From assembly GCF_947286155.1 (NCBI RefSeq), contig NZ_CAMYPD010000041.1, positions 1 to 21,799 on the forward strand: a stretch of 21,799 nucleotides of DNA. The letters are read 5' to 3'. This stretch comes from an uncultured Tessaracoccus sp. (lineage in GTDB: Bacteria; Actinomycetota; Actinomycetes; Propionibacteriales; Propionibacteriaceae). The notes beneath the pieces were generated by a model. That model was not told the DNA's origin, ran no database searches, and saw nothing but the letters and a program-made list of their open reading frames with translations. Below, in pieces: positions 1 through 7,600 of this stretch. Positions within the stretch are counted from its first letter, which is position 1. Every line of letters begins with the position of its first letter. The position numbers and the translations under genes are program-made.

Positions 1-2210
1 AGATGCTGTGGGCGTTCCTCAACGATTGCCCGCAAACGCGCACCGCGGTATTGGTGCGCCCGAAGGGCTCGCTCACGGCGGAAGATCGCGTGAAGGAGCT
101 GCTCGGGAAAGACATCTTCGCCGAGGTTGTTGAGCGCGCTGGCTCCGTCGAGGCGCTGCTGGAGGAGCGCGTCGAGGTTATTCCTGGCGACCTGCCGAAC
201 GTTCCGGAGCTGCCGCGCGACATCGATGTCCTCATCCACTGCGCGGGTGACGTGTCGTTCGATCCGCCCATCGACCAGGCGTTCAAAACCAATGTGCTGG
301 GCACCCAGGCGTTGCTGGGGCGCTTCCTCGAATCCGTGACCGACGACAAGGGCGAACTCGAGCGTATTCCGCACTACATCCACGTCTCGACGGCCTACAC
401 CGCCGGTCGACGTCGCGGCGCAATCCCGGAAACGGCGCACGCGCACGATGTCGACTACATGGTGGAAACCGAAGCCGCGCTGCAGATGGCAGAACACCTT
501 GAGGCGGCGTCGCGTTCTCCCGAGCAACTCACCAAACTGCGCAAGCAGGCCGAGGCGCTGCATCGTCAGGCCGGATACCTCACCACGTCAGAAGATACCG
601 AGCGGCGGCGGGTCGAATGGGTGCAGAAGGAGCTCGTAGCCGCCGGTACGGAACGCGCGCGTTCGCTCGGCTGGACCGACGTGTACACCTTCGCGAAGGC
701 GATGGGTGAGCGCGTGGTGGCCGACATGTGCAAAGACATCCAGGTGTCCATCGTGCGCCCGGCGATCGTCGAATCATCCCTGCGCTACCCGCACCCGGGG
801 TGGATCGAGGGCTTCAAGATGGCCGACCCCATCATCCTCGCGTATGGGCGCGGACAGCTGCCCGAGTTCCCCGCGTCGCCGGATGCGGTGATCGACATCA
901 TTCCTTGTGACTACGTGGTGAACACCATCATCGCCGTGTGCGCCACCGAGCCCGAGATCGGCCAGCCGGAGTTCTATCACTGTGCCTCGGGCGCCAGGAA
1001 CCCGCTGACCTTCCGCGGCATCTACGAACAGGTGCGTGCCTACTTCGAGGAGCACCCCTATAACCACGGCACCGCATCGACGCCGCTTGCGACGTGGAAG
1101 TTCCCCGGCGCGGAACCCGTCGAACGCATGATGTGGCTAGGTGGCAAGGCCACCAAGGTCGCCGACAAGCTGTTGAGCTTCGCGCCGCGTGGTAAGGGCG
1201 TGCGGAAGTTGGCGACGCAGGTCGACCAGTCGCGCAAGCAACTCGACTTCCTCAATAAGTACCTCACCTTGTACGGCGAGTACCTACAGTCTGAGCTGCA
1301 CTTCGTCGACGACTGCACCCTCGCGCTGCACAACTCGCTGCACCCCGACGACAAGGAGCGATTCGGCTTCGACTCGGCTGCATTCGACTGGACGCACTAC
1401 ATGCAGGACGTCCATGCTCCGTCCGTCTGCGACCCGGAGAAGCGCGCAGCCGCCAGGCGAAAGCGCCGCGCCAACCGTCAGCCCACGTTCCGCGACATTG
1501 AGCCGTCGGATACGCCGGTGCTCGCGGCGTTCGACCTCGACGGCACGGTGATGGCCACCAACGTGATTGAGACGTACCTGTGGTCGAAGATGCCGGAACT
1601 CTCGCCCTTCGGACGGGTGGCGGAGCTCGCGAAGCTTGTGACAGCATTACCCAACTATCTGGGCGCCGAACGGCGCGACCGCGGCGTGTTCTTGCGTTCC
1701 ATCTACCGCCGCTACGAGGGTGCAGATCTGGAGGCGTTAGAACAGTACGTCGACGAACGTCTGGCACCGCTCATTCTCGACCGCATGTCGCCCGACGCGA
1801 TCAGGCGCATCCGCGAGCATCGCGACGCCGGGCACACCACCGTGCTCATGACGGGCGTCATTCGCCCGCTGACCAGGCCATTTGAAGGCCTGTTCGACGT
1901 GATCGTCGCGGCGGATCTCGCCACGAACGAGAACGGCAAGTGCACGGGATTCCTGAGTGGCCCACCGATGGTGGGTGAATCTCGTTCGGCGTGGCTCAGG
2001 CACTTCGCGGCCCTGCATGGCATTGATCTCGAACACTCGTACGCGTACGCCGATTCGCACGTGGATCTCCCTATGCTGAGCTCGGTGGGGTACCCCCTTG
2101 TAGTCAGCCCCGACATCGGCCTCATGCGTGCCGCAAAGCAACGCGGGTGGTCGCTCGTCGACTGGCCTGCACTCAGCCCCATTCCTCGTTGGAAGATGCC
2201 CAAGGCGTAA
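1..2210 (+). CDS. Fatty acyl-CoA reductase / HAD-IB phosphatase fusion (5' partial)
   Basis: The visible part is 735 residues, read from base 3. The glycine-rich TGxxGFxG nucleotide-binding loop that should open an extended SDR is missing, so the gene starts before the window and the ATG at base 3 is probably internal. The reductase domain (about 1-400) shows a catalytic Ser in HVSTAYTAG (Ser129) and the YxxxK pair in YTFAK (Tyr228, Lys232). Residues about 405-470 (FVDDCTLALHNSL, then FGFD and FDW) resemble the FAR_C 'sterile' domain of alcohol-forming fatty acyl-CoA reductases. A basic linker (480-495) leads to a HAD-IB domain: motif I FDLDGT (Asp511, Asp513), motif II LMTG (about 615-618), motif III DSHVDLPM (Asp684, Asp688). 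The family reaction is NAD(P)H-dependent reduction of acyl-CoA to fatty alcohol; the HAD half should hydrolyse a phosphomonoester. The substrates are unknown. The next gene starts 12 bases downstream, suggesting an operon. Confidence 0.85.
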   Translation, partial: MLWAFLNDCPQTRTAVLVRPKGSLTAEDRVKELLGKDIFAEVVERAGSVEALLEERVEVIPGDLPNVPELPRDIDVLIHCAGDVSFDPPIDQAFKTNVLGTQALLGRFLESVTDDKGELERIPHYIHVSTAYTAGRRRGAIPETAHAHDVDYMVETEAALQMAEHLEAASRSPEQLTKLRKQAEALHRQAGYLTTSEDTERRRVEWVQKELVAAGTERARSLGWTDVYTFAKAMGERVVADMCKDIQVSIVRPAIVESSLRYPHPGWIEGFKMADPIILAYGRGQLPEFPASPDAVIDIIPCDYVVNTIIAVCATEPEIGQPEFYHCASGARNPLTFRGIYEQVRAYFEEHPYNHGTASTPLATWKFPGAEPVERMMWLGGKATKVADKLLSFAPRGKGVRKLATQVDQSRKQLDFLNKYLTLYGEYLQSELHFVDDCTLALHNSLHPDDKERFGFDSAAFDWTHYMQDVHAPSVCDPEKRAAARRKRRANRQPTFRDIEPSDTPVLAAFDLDGTVMATNVIETYLWSKMPELSPFGRVAELAKLVTALPNYLGAERRDRGVFLRSIYRRYEGADLEALEQYVDERLAPLILDRMSPDAIRRIREHRDAGHTTVLMTGVIRPLTRPFEGLFDVIVAADLATNENGKCTGFLSGPPMVGESRSAWLRHFAALHGIDLEHSYAYADSHVDLPMLSSVGYPLVVSPDIGLMRAAKQRGWSLVDWPALSPIPRWKMPKA

Positions 2211-2222
2211 GAAAGGATTTCC

Positions 2223-3740
2223 ATGTCACGTCCTGGATTCGTGATCGAGGTCGACGAGAAGACCCCGGCACTGCTCACCCTTTCCGGCCAACAGCTTGGG
2301 CTTAGCAAGCTCGGGCTGGGCACGCAGGTGGTGTACGGCGCGGAGGCTACGCCGTCAACCGACCCGATGAGCCTCATCGACTCTGCCCTCGCAGCACCCA
2401 ACGACGGCGTCGCGTTCGCTGAACGGCTCAAGACAGGCACGAAACTGACCATCGTGGTGGTCGACGACGAGCGCCCCCGGCCACGCATGCGCTTCGATAT
2501 TCGGCAAAGCATCCTCGAGCGCGTACTGGAGGTTGCCGCGAAGCAGCTCGTCGACGACGTCGCCATCGTGATCGCCGGCGGGTTGCACAAGCGCTGGAGC
2601 GCCTTCGACATCACCCGCGCACTGGGCGACCGCGTCGCAACGAGCTTCCAGCCCGACGGACGCATCGAGAGCCACGACGTGACCGCTACCGATCTTGTGG
2701 AGATCGGCAAGGTGGACGGTCACCCGGTGAAGGTCAACCGTCGGGTCGCACAATCCGATGTGGTGGTCACCATCGGTACCCAGTTTGGTCGAGGCGGAGC
2801 CAGCCCGTTCACGAGCAGCATCCTCGACGTCGAGACGTTGCGACGTGTCGGTGGAGCCGCCCCCGAGGCTACGTTCACGGAGAAGGTGCATTCGACGGTG
2901 CTCGAAGCGTTCGACGTGTTTGCTATCCAGGCCGTGCTCGGTCAGCCCTTCTTCCCAGGCCCGCTGCACTTCGCGGGTGAGCGCGAATGGGAGTGGTCGT
3001 TGGCTGATCGCATGTCCTTCGCGACGGTACGGCAGCTGGGAGCCCTCGTACCGAAGATCGCGGGCCGACGGTTCCACGGCGCGCCGGTGGCCGACTACGC
3101 AGTCGTCGACGTCGTCAGTGGCGAATCAACCAAGGTGTTCTCCGAGGCCGCAGCGGTGTGGGTGGCAGCCAACGTCGTCGAACTGCCCAAGCAGGCGGAT
3201 GTCGTGGTGACGCCAGTGTGGGGAGGCAGCTTCGACGAAGGCGACGCGTGCGGTTCCCCGATCAACGCCGCGCATCATGCACTCGTTCGGCGCATCGGTG
3301 CCACGATGGGCAAGCCGTACGCCCATGAGCGTGGAGTCGCCATTGCCATGCACCCGCTCACGCCGCGCTTTTCCAACCGTCGCCAGTCCTCGGCCTCCGA
3401 CTTCTTTGCCAAGGTGCTGCCGCAGACCCTCACCCCGTCGGAGATGGGAGAGTTTGAACAGGCCGCGTGCGCGGATCAGTGGTACGTAGACCTCTACCGC
3501 AAACAGTTCGCCGACCATCCGCTGCGCACGTTCCAGTACTGGTACCGCGTGTGTGAAGCCACCGAGCAATTCGCAGATGTGATTTGGGTGGGAGGCAACA
3601 GGCTCACCGCTGACCTCTTCGGGCATCGCGCGGCAACGACGTTCGCTGATGCGCTGGAAATCGCGAGTGACAAGGTGGGGCGCCACCCAGTCGTCACGTA
3701 TCTGCATGGCCCAGGGCTCCCGCTGGGAGACGTCCAATGA
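2223..3740 (+). CDS. LarA-like (DUF2088) protein with altered active site
   Basis: This 505-residue protein is related to the nickel-dependent lactate racemase LarA. Supporting features are VVVDDERPRPR (residues 78-88), matching the family D-x-x-RP-x-P motif, and AGGLHKRW (118-125), whose His122 sits where LarA has its first catalytic His. In known LarA enzymes the segment EPHFFAGFSGGRK carries a second His and the Lys that holds the nickel-pincer cofactor. Here the equivalent stretch, IGTQFGRGGASPFTSS (184-199), has neither. The protein is longer than typical LarA (about 425), with about 80 extra residues. The start is supported by AAAGGA at 2212-2217, five bases before the ATG. No larB, larC or larE is seen nearby. 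It overlaps the next gene by four bases, so the two are probably translationally coupled. A non-racemase or cofactor-free role is inferred. Confidence 0.75.
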   Translation: MSRPGFVIEVDEKTPALLTLSGQQLGLSKLGLGTQVVYGAEATPSTDPMSLIDSALAAPNDGVAFAERLKTGTKLTIVVVDDERPRPRMRFDIRQSILERVLEVAAKQLVDDVAIVIAGGLHKRWSAFDITRALGDRVATSFQPDGRIESHDVTATDLVEIGKVDGHPVKVNRRVAQSDVVVTIGTQFGRGGASPFTSSILDVETLRRVGGAAPEATFTEKVHSTVLEAFDVFAIQAVLGQPFFPGPLHFAGEREWEWSLADRMSFATVRQLGALVPKIAGRRFHGAPVADYAVVDVVSGESTKVFSEAAAVWVAANVVELPKQADVVVTPVWGGSFDEGDACGSPINAAHHALVRRIGATMGKPYAHERGVAIAMHPLTPRFSNRRQSSASDFFAKVLPQTLTPSEMGEFEQAACADQWYVDLYRKQFADHPLRTFQYWYRVCEATEQFADVIWVGGNRLTADLFGHRAATTFADALEIASDKVGRHPVVTYLHGPGLPLGDVQ

Positions 3741-4516
3741 CCCGCCAGCTCAAGTCGTGGGCTCGCAGTCAGAAGCCCCGACGCGGCCCCAAGCTCACAC
3801 TGTTCAAGGACTTAGCAGCGATGGGTGTTCGCCGTCCTTCACCGCAGACGTCGCAGCCACGCCGCACAGGCAACAACCTCCGACTGGCGCGTGACTACGC
3901 CCGGCGCATCCGTGTACTGGCCGCGCTGTGGCCGCGCTTTGACGTCGAAGTCGTGGGCGGCGATGCGCTCGTCGGGCTCGAGACCCCGTTTGTGTTCGCG
4001 GTCAACGAAGCAGGCACGCTCGATCAGCAGGTGCTGGCACTTGCCCTGCCTCGCTCGCTGCGCCCGACCACCCGCCGGCTCAGCCGCGCGCTCAGCAAAG
4101 GCCGCAACGTCGTCGTGTTCTCCAGCGAACCATCTGGCGAGCGGCTCGTCGGTGAGTTCGACTTCACGGCCGCTGAACTCGCGAAACAGCACTCCATCGC
4201 GGTGGTGCCCGTGGGGCTCGTGGGCTCGTTCCGGCTTGCGGATACGCTGAAACTGCGATTGCGCAACAAACCCAAAGTATCGGTTCGGTTTGGAGCTCCG
4301 GTGCACGTTGCCACCCGCTCCATCGACGATGTCACCGATGAGGTGCAAGCCCGAGTGGAGCATCTCGTCGGCGAAGGAGAGCTGTCCTGGTGGGACGTGG
4401 AACGTCGCAGAACCAGCGGCGACGCACCGGCCTCGCCCCGAGCTGCGAAGTGGCGTCGGCTCTGGGACCAAGCCGAACCCAGGAACGAGGGAGCACGCCG
4501 GCGAATCTGGCGGTAA
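3737..4516 (+). CDS. PlsC-like acyltransferase with degenerate catalytic motif
   Basis: The protein has 259 residues and starts at ATGA, overlapping the previous stop; GGGAG at 3725-3729 is the likely ribosome site. The fold resembles 1-acylglycerol-3-phosphate acyltransferases: NEAGTLD (90-96) occupies the place of the NHxSxxD motif, a FxxE segment (128-131) the place of FPEGTR, and VVPVGLVGS (156-164) matches the late PlsC motif. The catalytic His is therefore Glu91, although Asn90 and Asp96 are kept. The N-terminus (1-60) is basic, with many Arg and Lys, and the C-terminus (220-259) is also basic, which could help it contact membranes. There is no convincing transmembrane segment. It may be a non-catalytic relative, or a transferase using a different chemistry. 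Its position after a fatty acyl-CoA reductase suggests a lipid role. Confidence 0.65.
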   Translation: MTRQLKSWARSQKPRRGPKLTLFKDLAAMGVRRPSPQTSQPRRTGNNLRLARDYARRIRVLAALWPRFDVEVVGGDALVGLETPFVFAVNEAGTLDQQVLALALPRSLRPTTRRLSRALSKGRNVVVFSSEPSGERLVGEFDFTAAELAKQHSIAVVPVGLVGSFRLADTLKLRLRNKPKVSVRFGAPVHVATRSIDDVTDEVQARVEHLVGEGELSWWDVERRRTSGDAPASPRAAKWRRLWDQAEPRNEGARRRIWR

Positions 4517-4536
4517 CGGCCTTTTCCGAAAGCTCC

Positions 4537-4544
4537 TATAGACT
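4537..4544 (+). promoter_or_regulatory. Candidate -10 element of the yebC-ruvCAB promoter
   Basis: TATAGACT contains TAGACT (4539-4544), which fits the actinobacterial TANNNT pattern, and TATAGA in another register. Transcription would start near 4551, inside the LexA-box-like palindrome that follows. No clear -35 is visible. Confidence 0.4.
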
Positions 4545-4558
4545 TGAACGCACGTTCG
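4545..4558. promoter_or_regulatory. LexA (SOS) box upstream of yebC-ruvCAB
   Basis: TGAACGCACGTTCG matches the Gram-positive LexA operator CGAACRNRYGTTYG at 13 of 14 positions; only the first base differs. Its core is the inverted repeat GAAC-N4-GTTC. It lies directly after the candidate -10 and over the predicted transcription start, a typical repressor position. The downstream ruvCAB genes are known SOS targets in several bacteria, which supports the call. Confidence 0.75.
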
Positions 4559-4580
4559 CTTGTTGAAAGGAAGGGTGTCA

Positions 4581-5354
4581 ATGGCGGGTCACTCCAAGTG
4601 GGCCACAACCAAGCATAAGAAGGCTGCCCTCGATGCTAAGCGCGGCAAGTTGTTTGCCAAGCTGATTAAGAACATCGAAGTCGCAGCCCGCACAGGTGGC
4701 GGTGACCCCGGCGGAAACCCGACGCTGTATGACGCCATCCAGAAGGCGAAGAAGTCGTCCGTCCCCAACGACAACATCGATCGCGCCGTTAAGCGCGGAT
4801 CTGGTGTCGAGTCGGGCGGTGCTTCGTACGAGAACATCATGTACGAGGCGTACGGCCCCTCCGGCGTTGCCATCCTCATTGAGTGCCTCACCGACAACCG
4901 CAACCGTTCCGCCACCGAGGTGCGCATGGGTGTCACCCGCAACGGCGGCACCATGGCTGACGTCGGTTCCGTGCAGCGCATGTTCGCGCGCAAGGGCGTC
5001 GTGACGATCGCCAAACAGCAGGGCGGGCGCGTGCTGAGCGAGGACGACGTGATGGAAGCCGCGCTCGAGGCCGGGCTCGAAGAGGTCGAAGACGCCGGCG
5101 ACAACTGGGAAGCCATGAGCGACCCCAACGATGTCGTTGAGGTGCGTAAGGCCGTGGAATCAGCCGGGCTCGAGTACGAATCCGCGGAAGTACAGTTCGT
5201 AGCATCGTTCGACACCACCGTCACCGACGTCGACACCGCAAAGAAAGTGTTCAACATCATCGACGCGCTCGAGGACTCCGACGACGTACAAAACGTGTTC
5301 ACGAACATCGACCTGGCTCCCGAGGTGGAAGCCGCACTCGACGCTGAGGACTGA
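4581..5354 (+). CDS. yebC: YebC/TACO1 family protein
   Basis: The protein has 257 residues and begins MAGHSKWATTKHKKAALD, the hallmark N-terminus of the family. The ATG at 4581 is chosen over an upstream in-frame start at 4560 because of this conserved opening and the AAAGGAAGGG ribosome site at 4566-4575. Other family stretches are YEAYGPSGVAILIECLTDNR and the acidic C-terminal half. YebC was long annotated as a transcriptional regulator; work on bacterial YebC and mitochondrial TACO1 points to helping ribosomes through stalling sequences such as proline runs. It lies in the cytoplasm. It is nine bases ahead of ruvC, so it probably shares the SOS-controlled promoter with ruvCAB. Confidence 0.95.
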   Translation: MAGHSKWATTKHKKAALDAKRGKLFAKLIKNIEVAARTGGGDPGGNPTLYDAIQKAKKSSVPNDNIDRAVKRGSGVESGGASYENIMYEAYGPSGVAILIECLTDNRNRSATEVRMGVTRNGGTMADVGSVQRMFARKGVVTIAKQQGGRVLSEDDVMEAALEAGLEEVEDAGDNWEAMSDPNDVVEVRKAVESAGLEYESAEVQFVASFDTTVTDVDTAKKVFNIIDALEDSDDVQNVFTNIDLAPEVEAALDAED

Positions 5355-5363
5355 GCGGACGAG

Positions 5364-5882
5364 GTGCGAGTCATCGGCATTGACCCCGGTCTCACCAGGT
5401 GTGGGATCGGGGTTGTTGATGCGACGGTGGGGCGGGCTTCCTTCGTCGCAGTCGGTGTCGTGCGAACACCCGCTGAGCTTTCGACGCCGAAGCGCCTAGT
5501 CATGATCGAGTCCGGCATCGCCGAATGGGTCCGCGAACACAGCCCCGACGCGATGGCCATCGAGCGCGTGTTTGCGCAGCACAATCGCAGCTCGGTGATG
5601 GACACGATGCAGGCCGCGGGCGTGGCTTCGCTCGTCGGAGAACATGCCGGTCTCGACGTCACCTATCACACGCCGAGCGAGGTGAAGGCCGCCGTCACGG
5701 GCTCGGGCAGCGCAGACAAAGCCCAAGTCGCAGCCATGATCACCCGCATTCTCAAACTTTCAGCGCCACCACGTCCGGCGGACGCCGCCGACGCGCTCGC
5801 CGTGGCCATCACGCATGGCTGGCGCGGAGTACGCACGAACCGATACGCGGCCGCCGTGGCCGCTGCGAAAGGAAGACGATGA
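5364..5882 (+). CDS. ruvC: Holliday junction resolvase RuvC
   Basis: RuvC is a dimeric, Mg-dependent endonuclease that cuts Holliday junctions symmetrically after RuvAB branch migration. The 172-residue product is of normal length. The four acidic catalytic residues are visible: Asp7 in IGIDPGLTRCG, Glu67 in AIERVF, and Asp140 and Asp143 in PADAADALAVA. The start is GTG at 5364, preceded by GGACGAGG; this places IGIDPG at its usual distance from the N-terminus. The stop overlaps the ruvA start by four bases, showing tight coupling. The basic, Ala-rich tail (155-172) is a common actinobacterial extension. Confidence 0.97.
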   Translation: MRVIGIDPGLTRCGIGVVDATVGRASFVAVGVVRTPAELSTPKRLVMIESGIAEWVREHSPDAMAIERVFAQHNRSSVMDTMQAAGVASLVGEHAGLDVTYHTPSEVKAAVTGSGSADKAQVAAMITRILKLSAPPRPADAADALAVAITHGWRGVRTNRYAAAVAAAKGRR

Positions 5883-6487
5883 TCGCGCAACTCACCGGGC
5901 AGGTGACGTACGCCGGGGCCACGTCATTCATCATTGAGGTGGCCGGTGTGGGTTACCGCGCCAACACGAACGCAAATACCGCCGCAACGCTCCGCATCGG
6001 GGAAGTGCACACCGTGCACACGAGCCTCGTCGTGAGAGAAGACTCGCTGACGATGTGGGGGTTTGCCACGCCCGCCGAGCGCGATGCCTTCGAACTGGTG
6101 CAGACCGCGTCGGGCGTTGGCCCCAAGGTGGCTGCCGCCATGTTGAGCGTCTTCAACCCAGGTGAGCTGCGGCAGGTGATCGCATCCGAAGACACCAGGC
6201 GTCTCACCTCCGTGCCAGGCATCGGCCCGAAGGGCGCGCAGAAGATCATCCTGGAGCTGAAAGACAAGGTGCTGCTCCTCTCCGACGACGAAGCGCCCGC
6301 GCCCGTTCTCGTCGCCAACGATGCGGTGTGGAAGAAGCAGGTGACGGAAGGTTTGGAAGGCCTCGGGTGGTCGTCGAAGGACGCTCAAACGGCATGTGAA
6401 CATGTTGCTCCGCTCGTCGAGAAAGACCCGAACGTTCCCATCGCGACGCTCATGCGTGCCGCGCTGAGTAGATTGGCGAAGCGATGA
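5879..6487 (+). CDS. ruvA: Holliday junction branch migration protein RuvA
   Basis: RuvA forms tetramers that hold the four-way junction open and load the RuvB motor. The 202-residue product has the expected domains: an N-terminal OB-like barrel starting MIAQLTGQV with VAGVGYR (about 20-26), tandem helix-hairpin-helix DNA-binding motifs (ASGVGPKVAAAML and VPGIGPKGAQKII, about 75-125), an acidic flexible linker rich in Asp, Glu, Ala and Pro (about 135-150), and a C-terminal three-helix RuvB-binding domain containing GLGWSSKDA. Start and stop both overlap neighbouring ruv genes by four bases (ATGA), so ruvC, ruvA and ruvB should be made in linked amounts. Confidence 0.97.
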   Translation: MIAQLTGQVTYAGATSFIIEVAGVGYRANTNANTAATLRIGEVHTVHTSLVVREDSLTMWGFATPAERDAFELVQTASGVGPKVAAAMLSVFNPGELRQVIASEDTRRLTSVPGIGPKGAQKIILELKDKVLLLSDDEAPAPVLVANDAVWKKQVTEGLEGLGWSSKDAQTACEHVAPLVEKDPNVPIATLMRAALSRLAKR

Positions 6488-7512
6488 CCGAACCGTCGCC
6501 CGTCGATCCCGAGGCCACCGTAGGGGAGCGCGACTTCGAGTCGGCGCTCCGCCCCAAGTTGCTCACCGAATTTGAGGGCCAGCCGAGGGTGCGCGAGCAA
6601 CTCGGGCTCGTGCTCGACGCTGCCCGCCACCGTGGCACCGCACCCGATCACGTGCTGCTGTCCGGCCCGCCCGGGCTCGGCAAAACCACGCTCGCCATGA
6701 TCATCGCCAACGAGCTCGGCGTGAACCTGCGCATCACCTCAGGGCCTGCGATCCAGCACGCCGGTGATCTCGCCGCCATCCTCTCCGGCCTCGACGAGCA
6801 CGAGGTGCTGTTCATCGACGAGATCCACCGCCTGTCCAAACCCGCTGAGGAAATGCTGTACCTGGCGATGGAAGACTTCCGCGTCGACGTGGTGGTGGGC
6901 AAGGGCCCAGGCGCTACCGCCATTCCAATCGACCTGCCACAGTTCACACTCGTCGGTGCCACCACCAGGGCAGGGCTCCTACCAGGCCCGCTACGCGATC
7001 GCTTCGGATTCACCGCCCAGCTCGACTTCTACGAAGACGATGCCCTCGCCGGCATCGTCGCCGTCTCCGCATCGAAGTTGGAGGTAGATCTGGCATCGGA
7101 CGCCGCGACGGAGATCGCCTCGCGCAGCCGCGGCACACCGCGGATCGCGAACCGCCTGCTTCGACGGGTCCGTGACTACGGGCAAGTCAAAGGCCACGCG
7201 ACGCTCCAGCGCGACGTCGCCCGCGCCGCGCTCGAACTCTACGAGGTCGACGAGCGGGGGCTCGACAGACTCGACCGCTCGGTGCTGCTCTCGCTCGTGG
7301 AGAAGTTTGGGGGAGGCCCCGTCGGGCTCTCGACACTCGCACTCAGCGTCGGCGAGGAGGTCGACACGGTCGCCGAAGTGGCCGAACCGTTCCTGATCCG
7401 GCAAGGATTCATGATGCGCACCCCGCGGGGCCGGGTGGCTACACCGTCGGCGTACACACACCTGGGCATGACGGCGCCCAACACCGCACCTGATTCGCTC
7501 TTCGGCGGCTAG
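6484..7512 (+). CDS. ruvB: Holliday junction DNA helicase RuvB
   Basis: RuvB is the hexameric AAA+ ATPase that drives branch migration on RuvA-bound junctions. The 342-residue protein is standard length. Visible motifs are Walker A GPPGLGKT (61-68), Walker B LFIDEIHR (109-116), sensor 1 and arginine-finger region LVGATTRAG (156-164), and sensor 2 GTPRIANRLLRR. The C-terminal winged-helix domain includes GGGPVGLSTLA and the ending PRGRVATPSAYTHLG. It is the last gene of the yebC-ruvCAB run; an 88-base gap with its own promoter-like elements separates it from yajC. Confidence 0.98.
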   Translation: MTEPSPVDPEATVGERDFESALRPKLLTEFEGQPRVREQLGLVLDAARHRGTAPDHVLLSGPPGLGKTTLAMIIANELGVNLRITSGPAIQHAGDLAAILSGLDEHEVLFIDEIHRLSKPAEEMLYLAMEDFRVDVVVGKGPGATAIPIDLPQFTLVGATTRAGLLPGPLRDRFGFTAQLDFYEDDALAGIVAVSASKLEVDLASDAATEIASRSRGTPRIANRLLRRVRDYGQVKGHATLQRDVARAALELYEVDERGLDRLDRSVLLSLVEKFGGGPVGLSTLALSVGEEVDTVAEVAEPFLIRQGFMMRTPRGRVATPSAYTHLGMTAPNTAPDSLFGG

Positions 7513-7540
7513 CGTTGCGGCGTTTTCACGGCGGTTGAGC

Positions 7541-7546
7541 TATTGT
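7541..7546 (+). promoter_or_regulatory. Candidate -10 element of the yajC-secDF promoter
   Basis: TATTGT fits the TANNNT pattern. It would place the transcription start near 7553, which is the first base of the palindrome. A short inverted repeat TTCAC (7525-7529) / GTGAA (7545-7549) also spans it. No consensus -35 is evident. Confidence 0.35.
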
Positions 7547-7552
7547 GAACGG

Positions 7553-7570
7553 TGGTTTGCGCGCAAACCA
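7553..7570. promoter_or_regulatory. Perfect 18-bp palindrome upstream of yajC
   Basis: TGGTTTGCGCGCAAACCA is identical to its own reverse complement. It lies 30 bases before the yajC ATG, just after the candidate -10. It could be an operator for a dimeric repressor. In RNA it can fold only if the central bases form the loop, and no T-run follows, so a terminator for ruvB is less likely. The binding factor is unknown. Confidence 0.6.
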
Positions 7571-7600
7571 TCCCTGACCGATTCGACGAAAGTTTGTTCC

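Noticed and set aside
3..5. ATG at base 3 as the true start of the reductase gene
   Set aside because: The nucleotide-binding loop that opens all such reductases would be missing; the gene more likely begins before the window.
6388..6402. GAACATGTT inside ruvA as a second LexA box
   Set aside because: It matches only the centre of the operator and lies within coding sequence far from any start.
5525..6487. Longer version of ruvA starting inside ruvC
   Set aside because: RuvA proteins begin at MIAQLTG; the extra residues only re-read ruvC in another frame.
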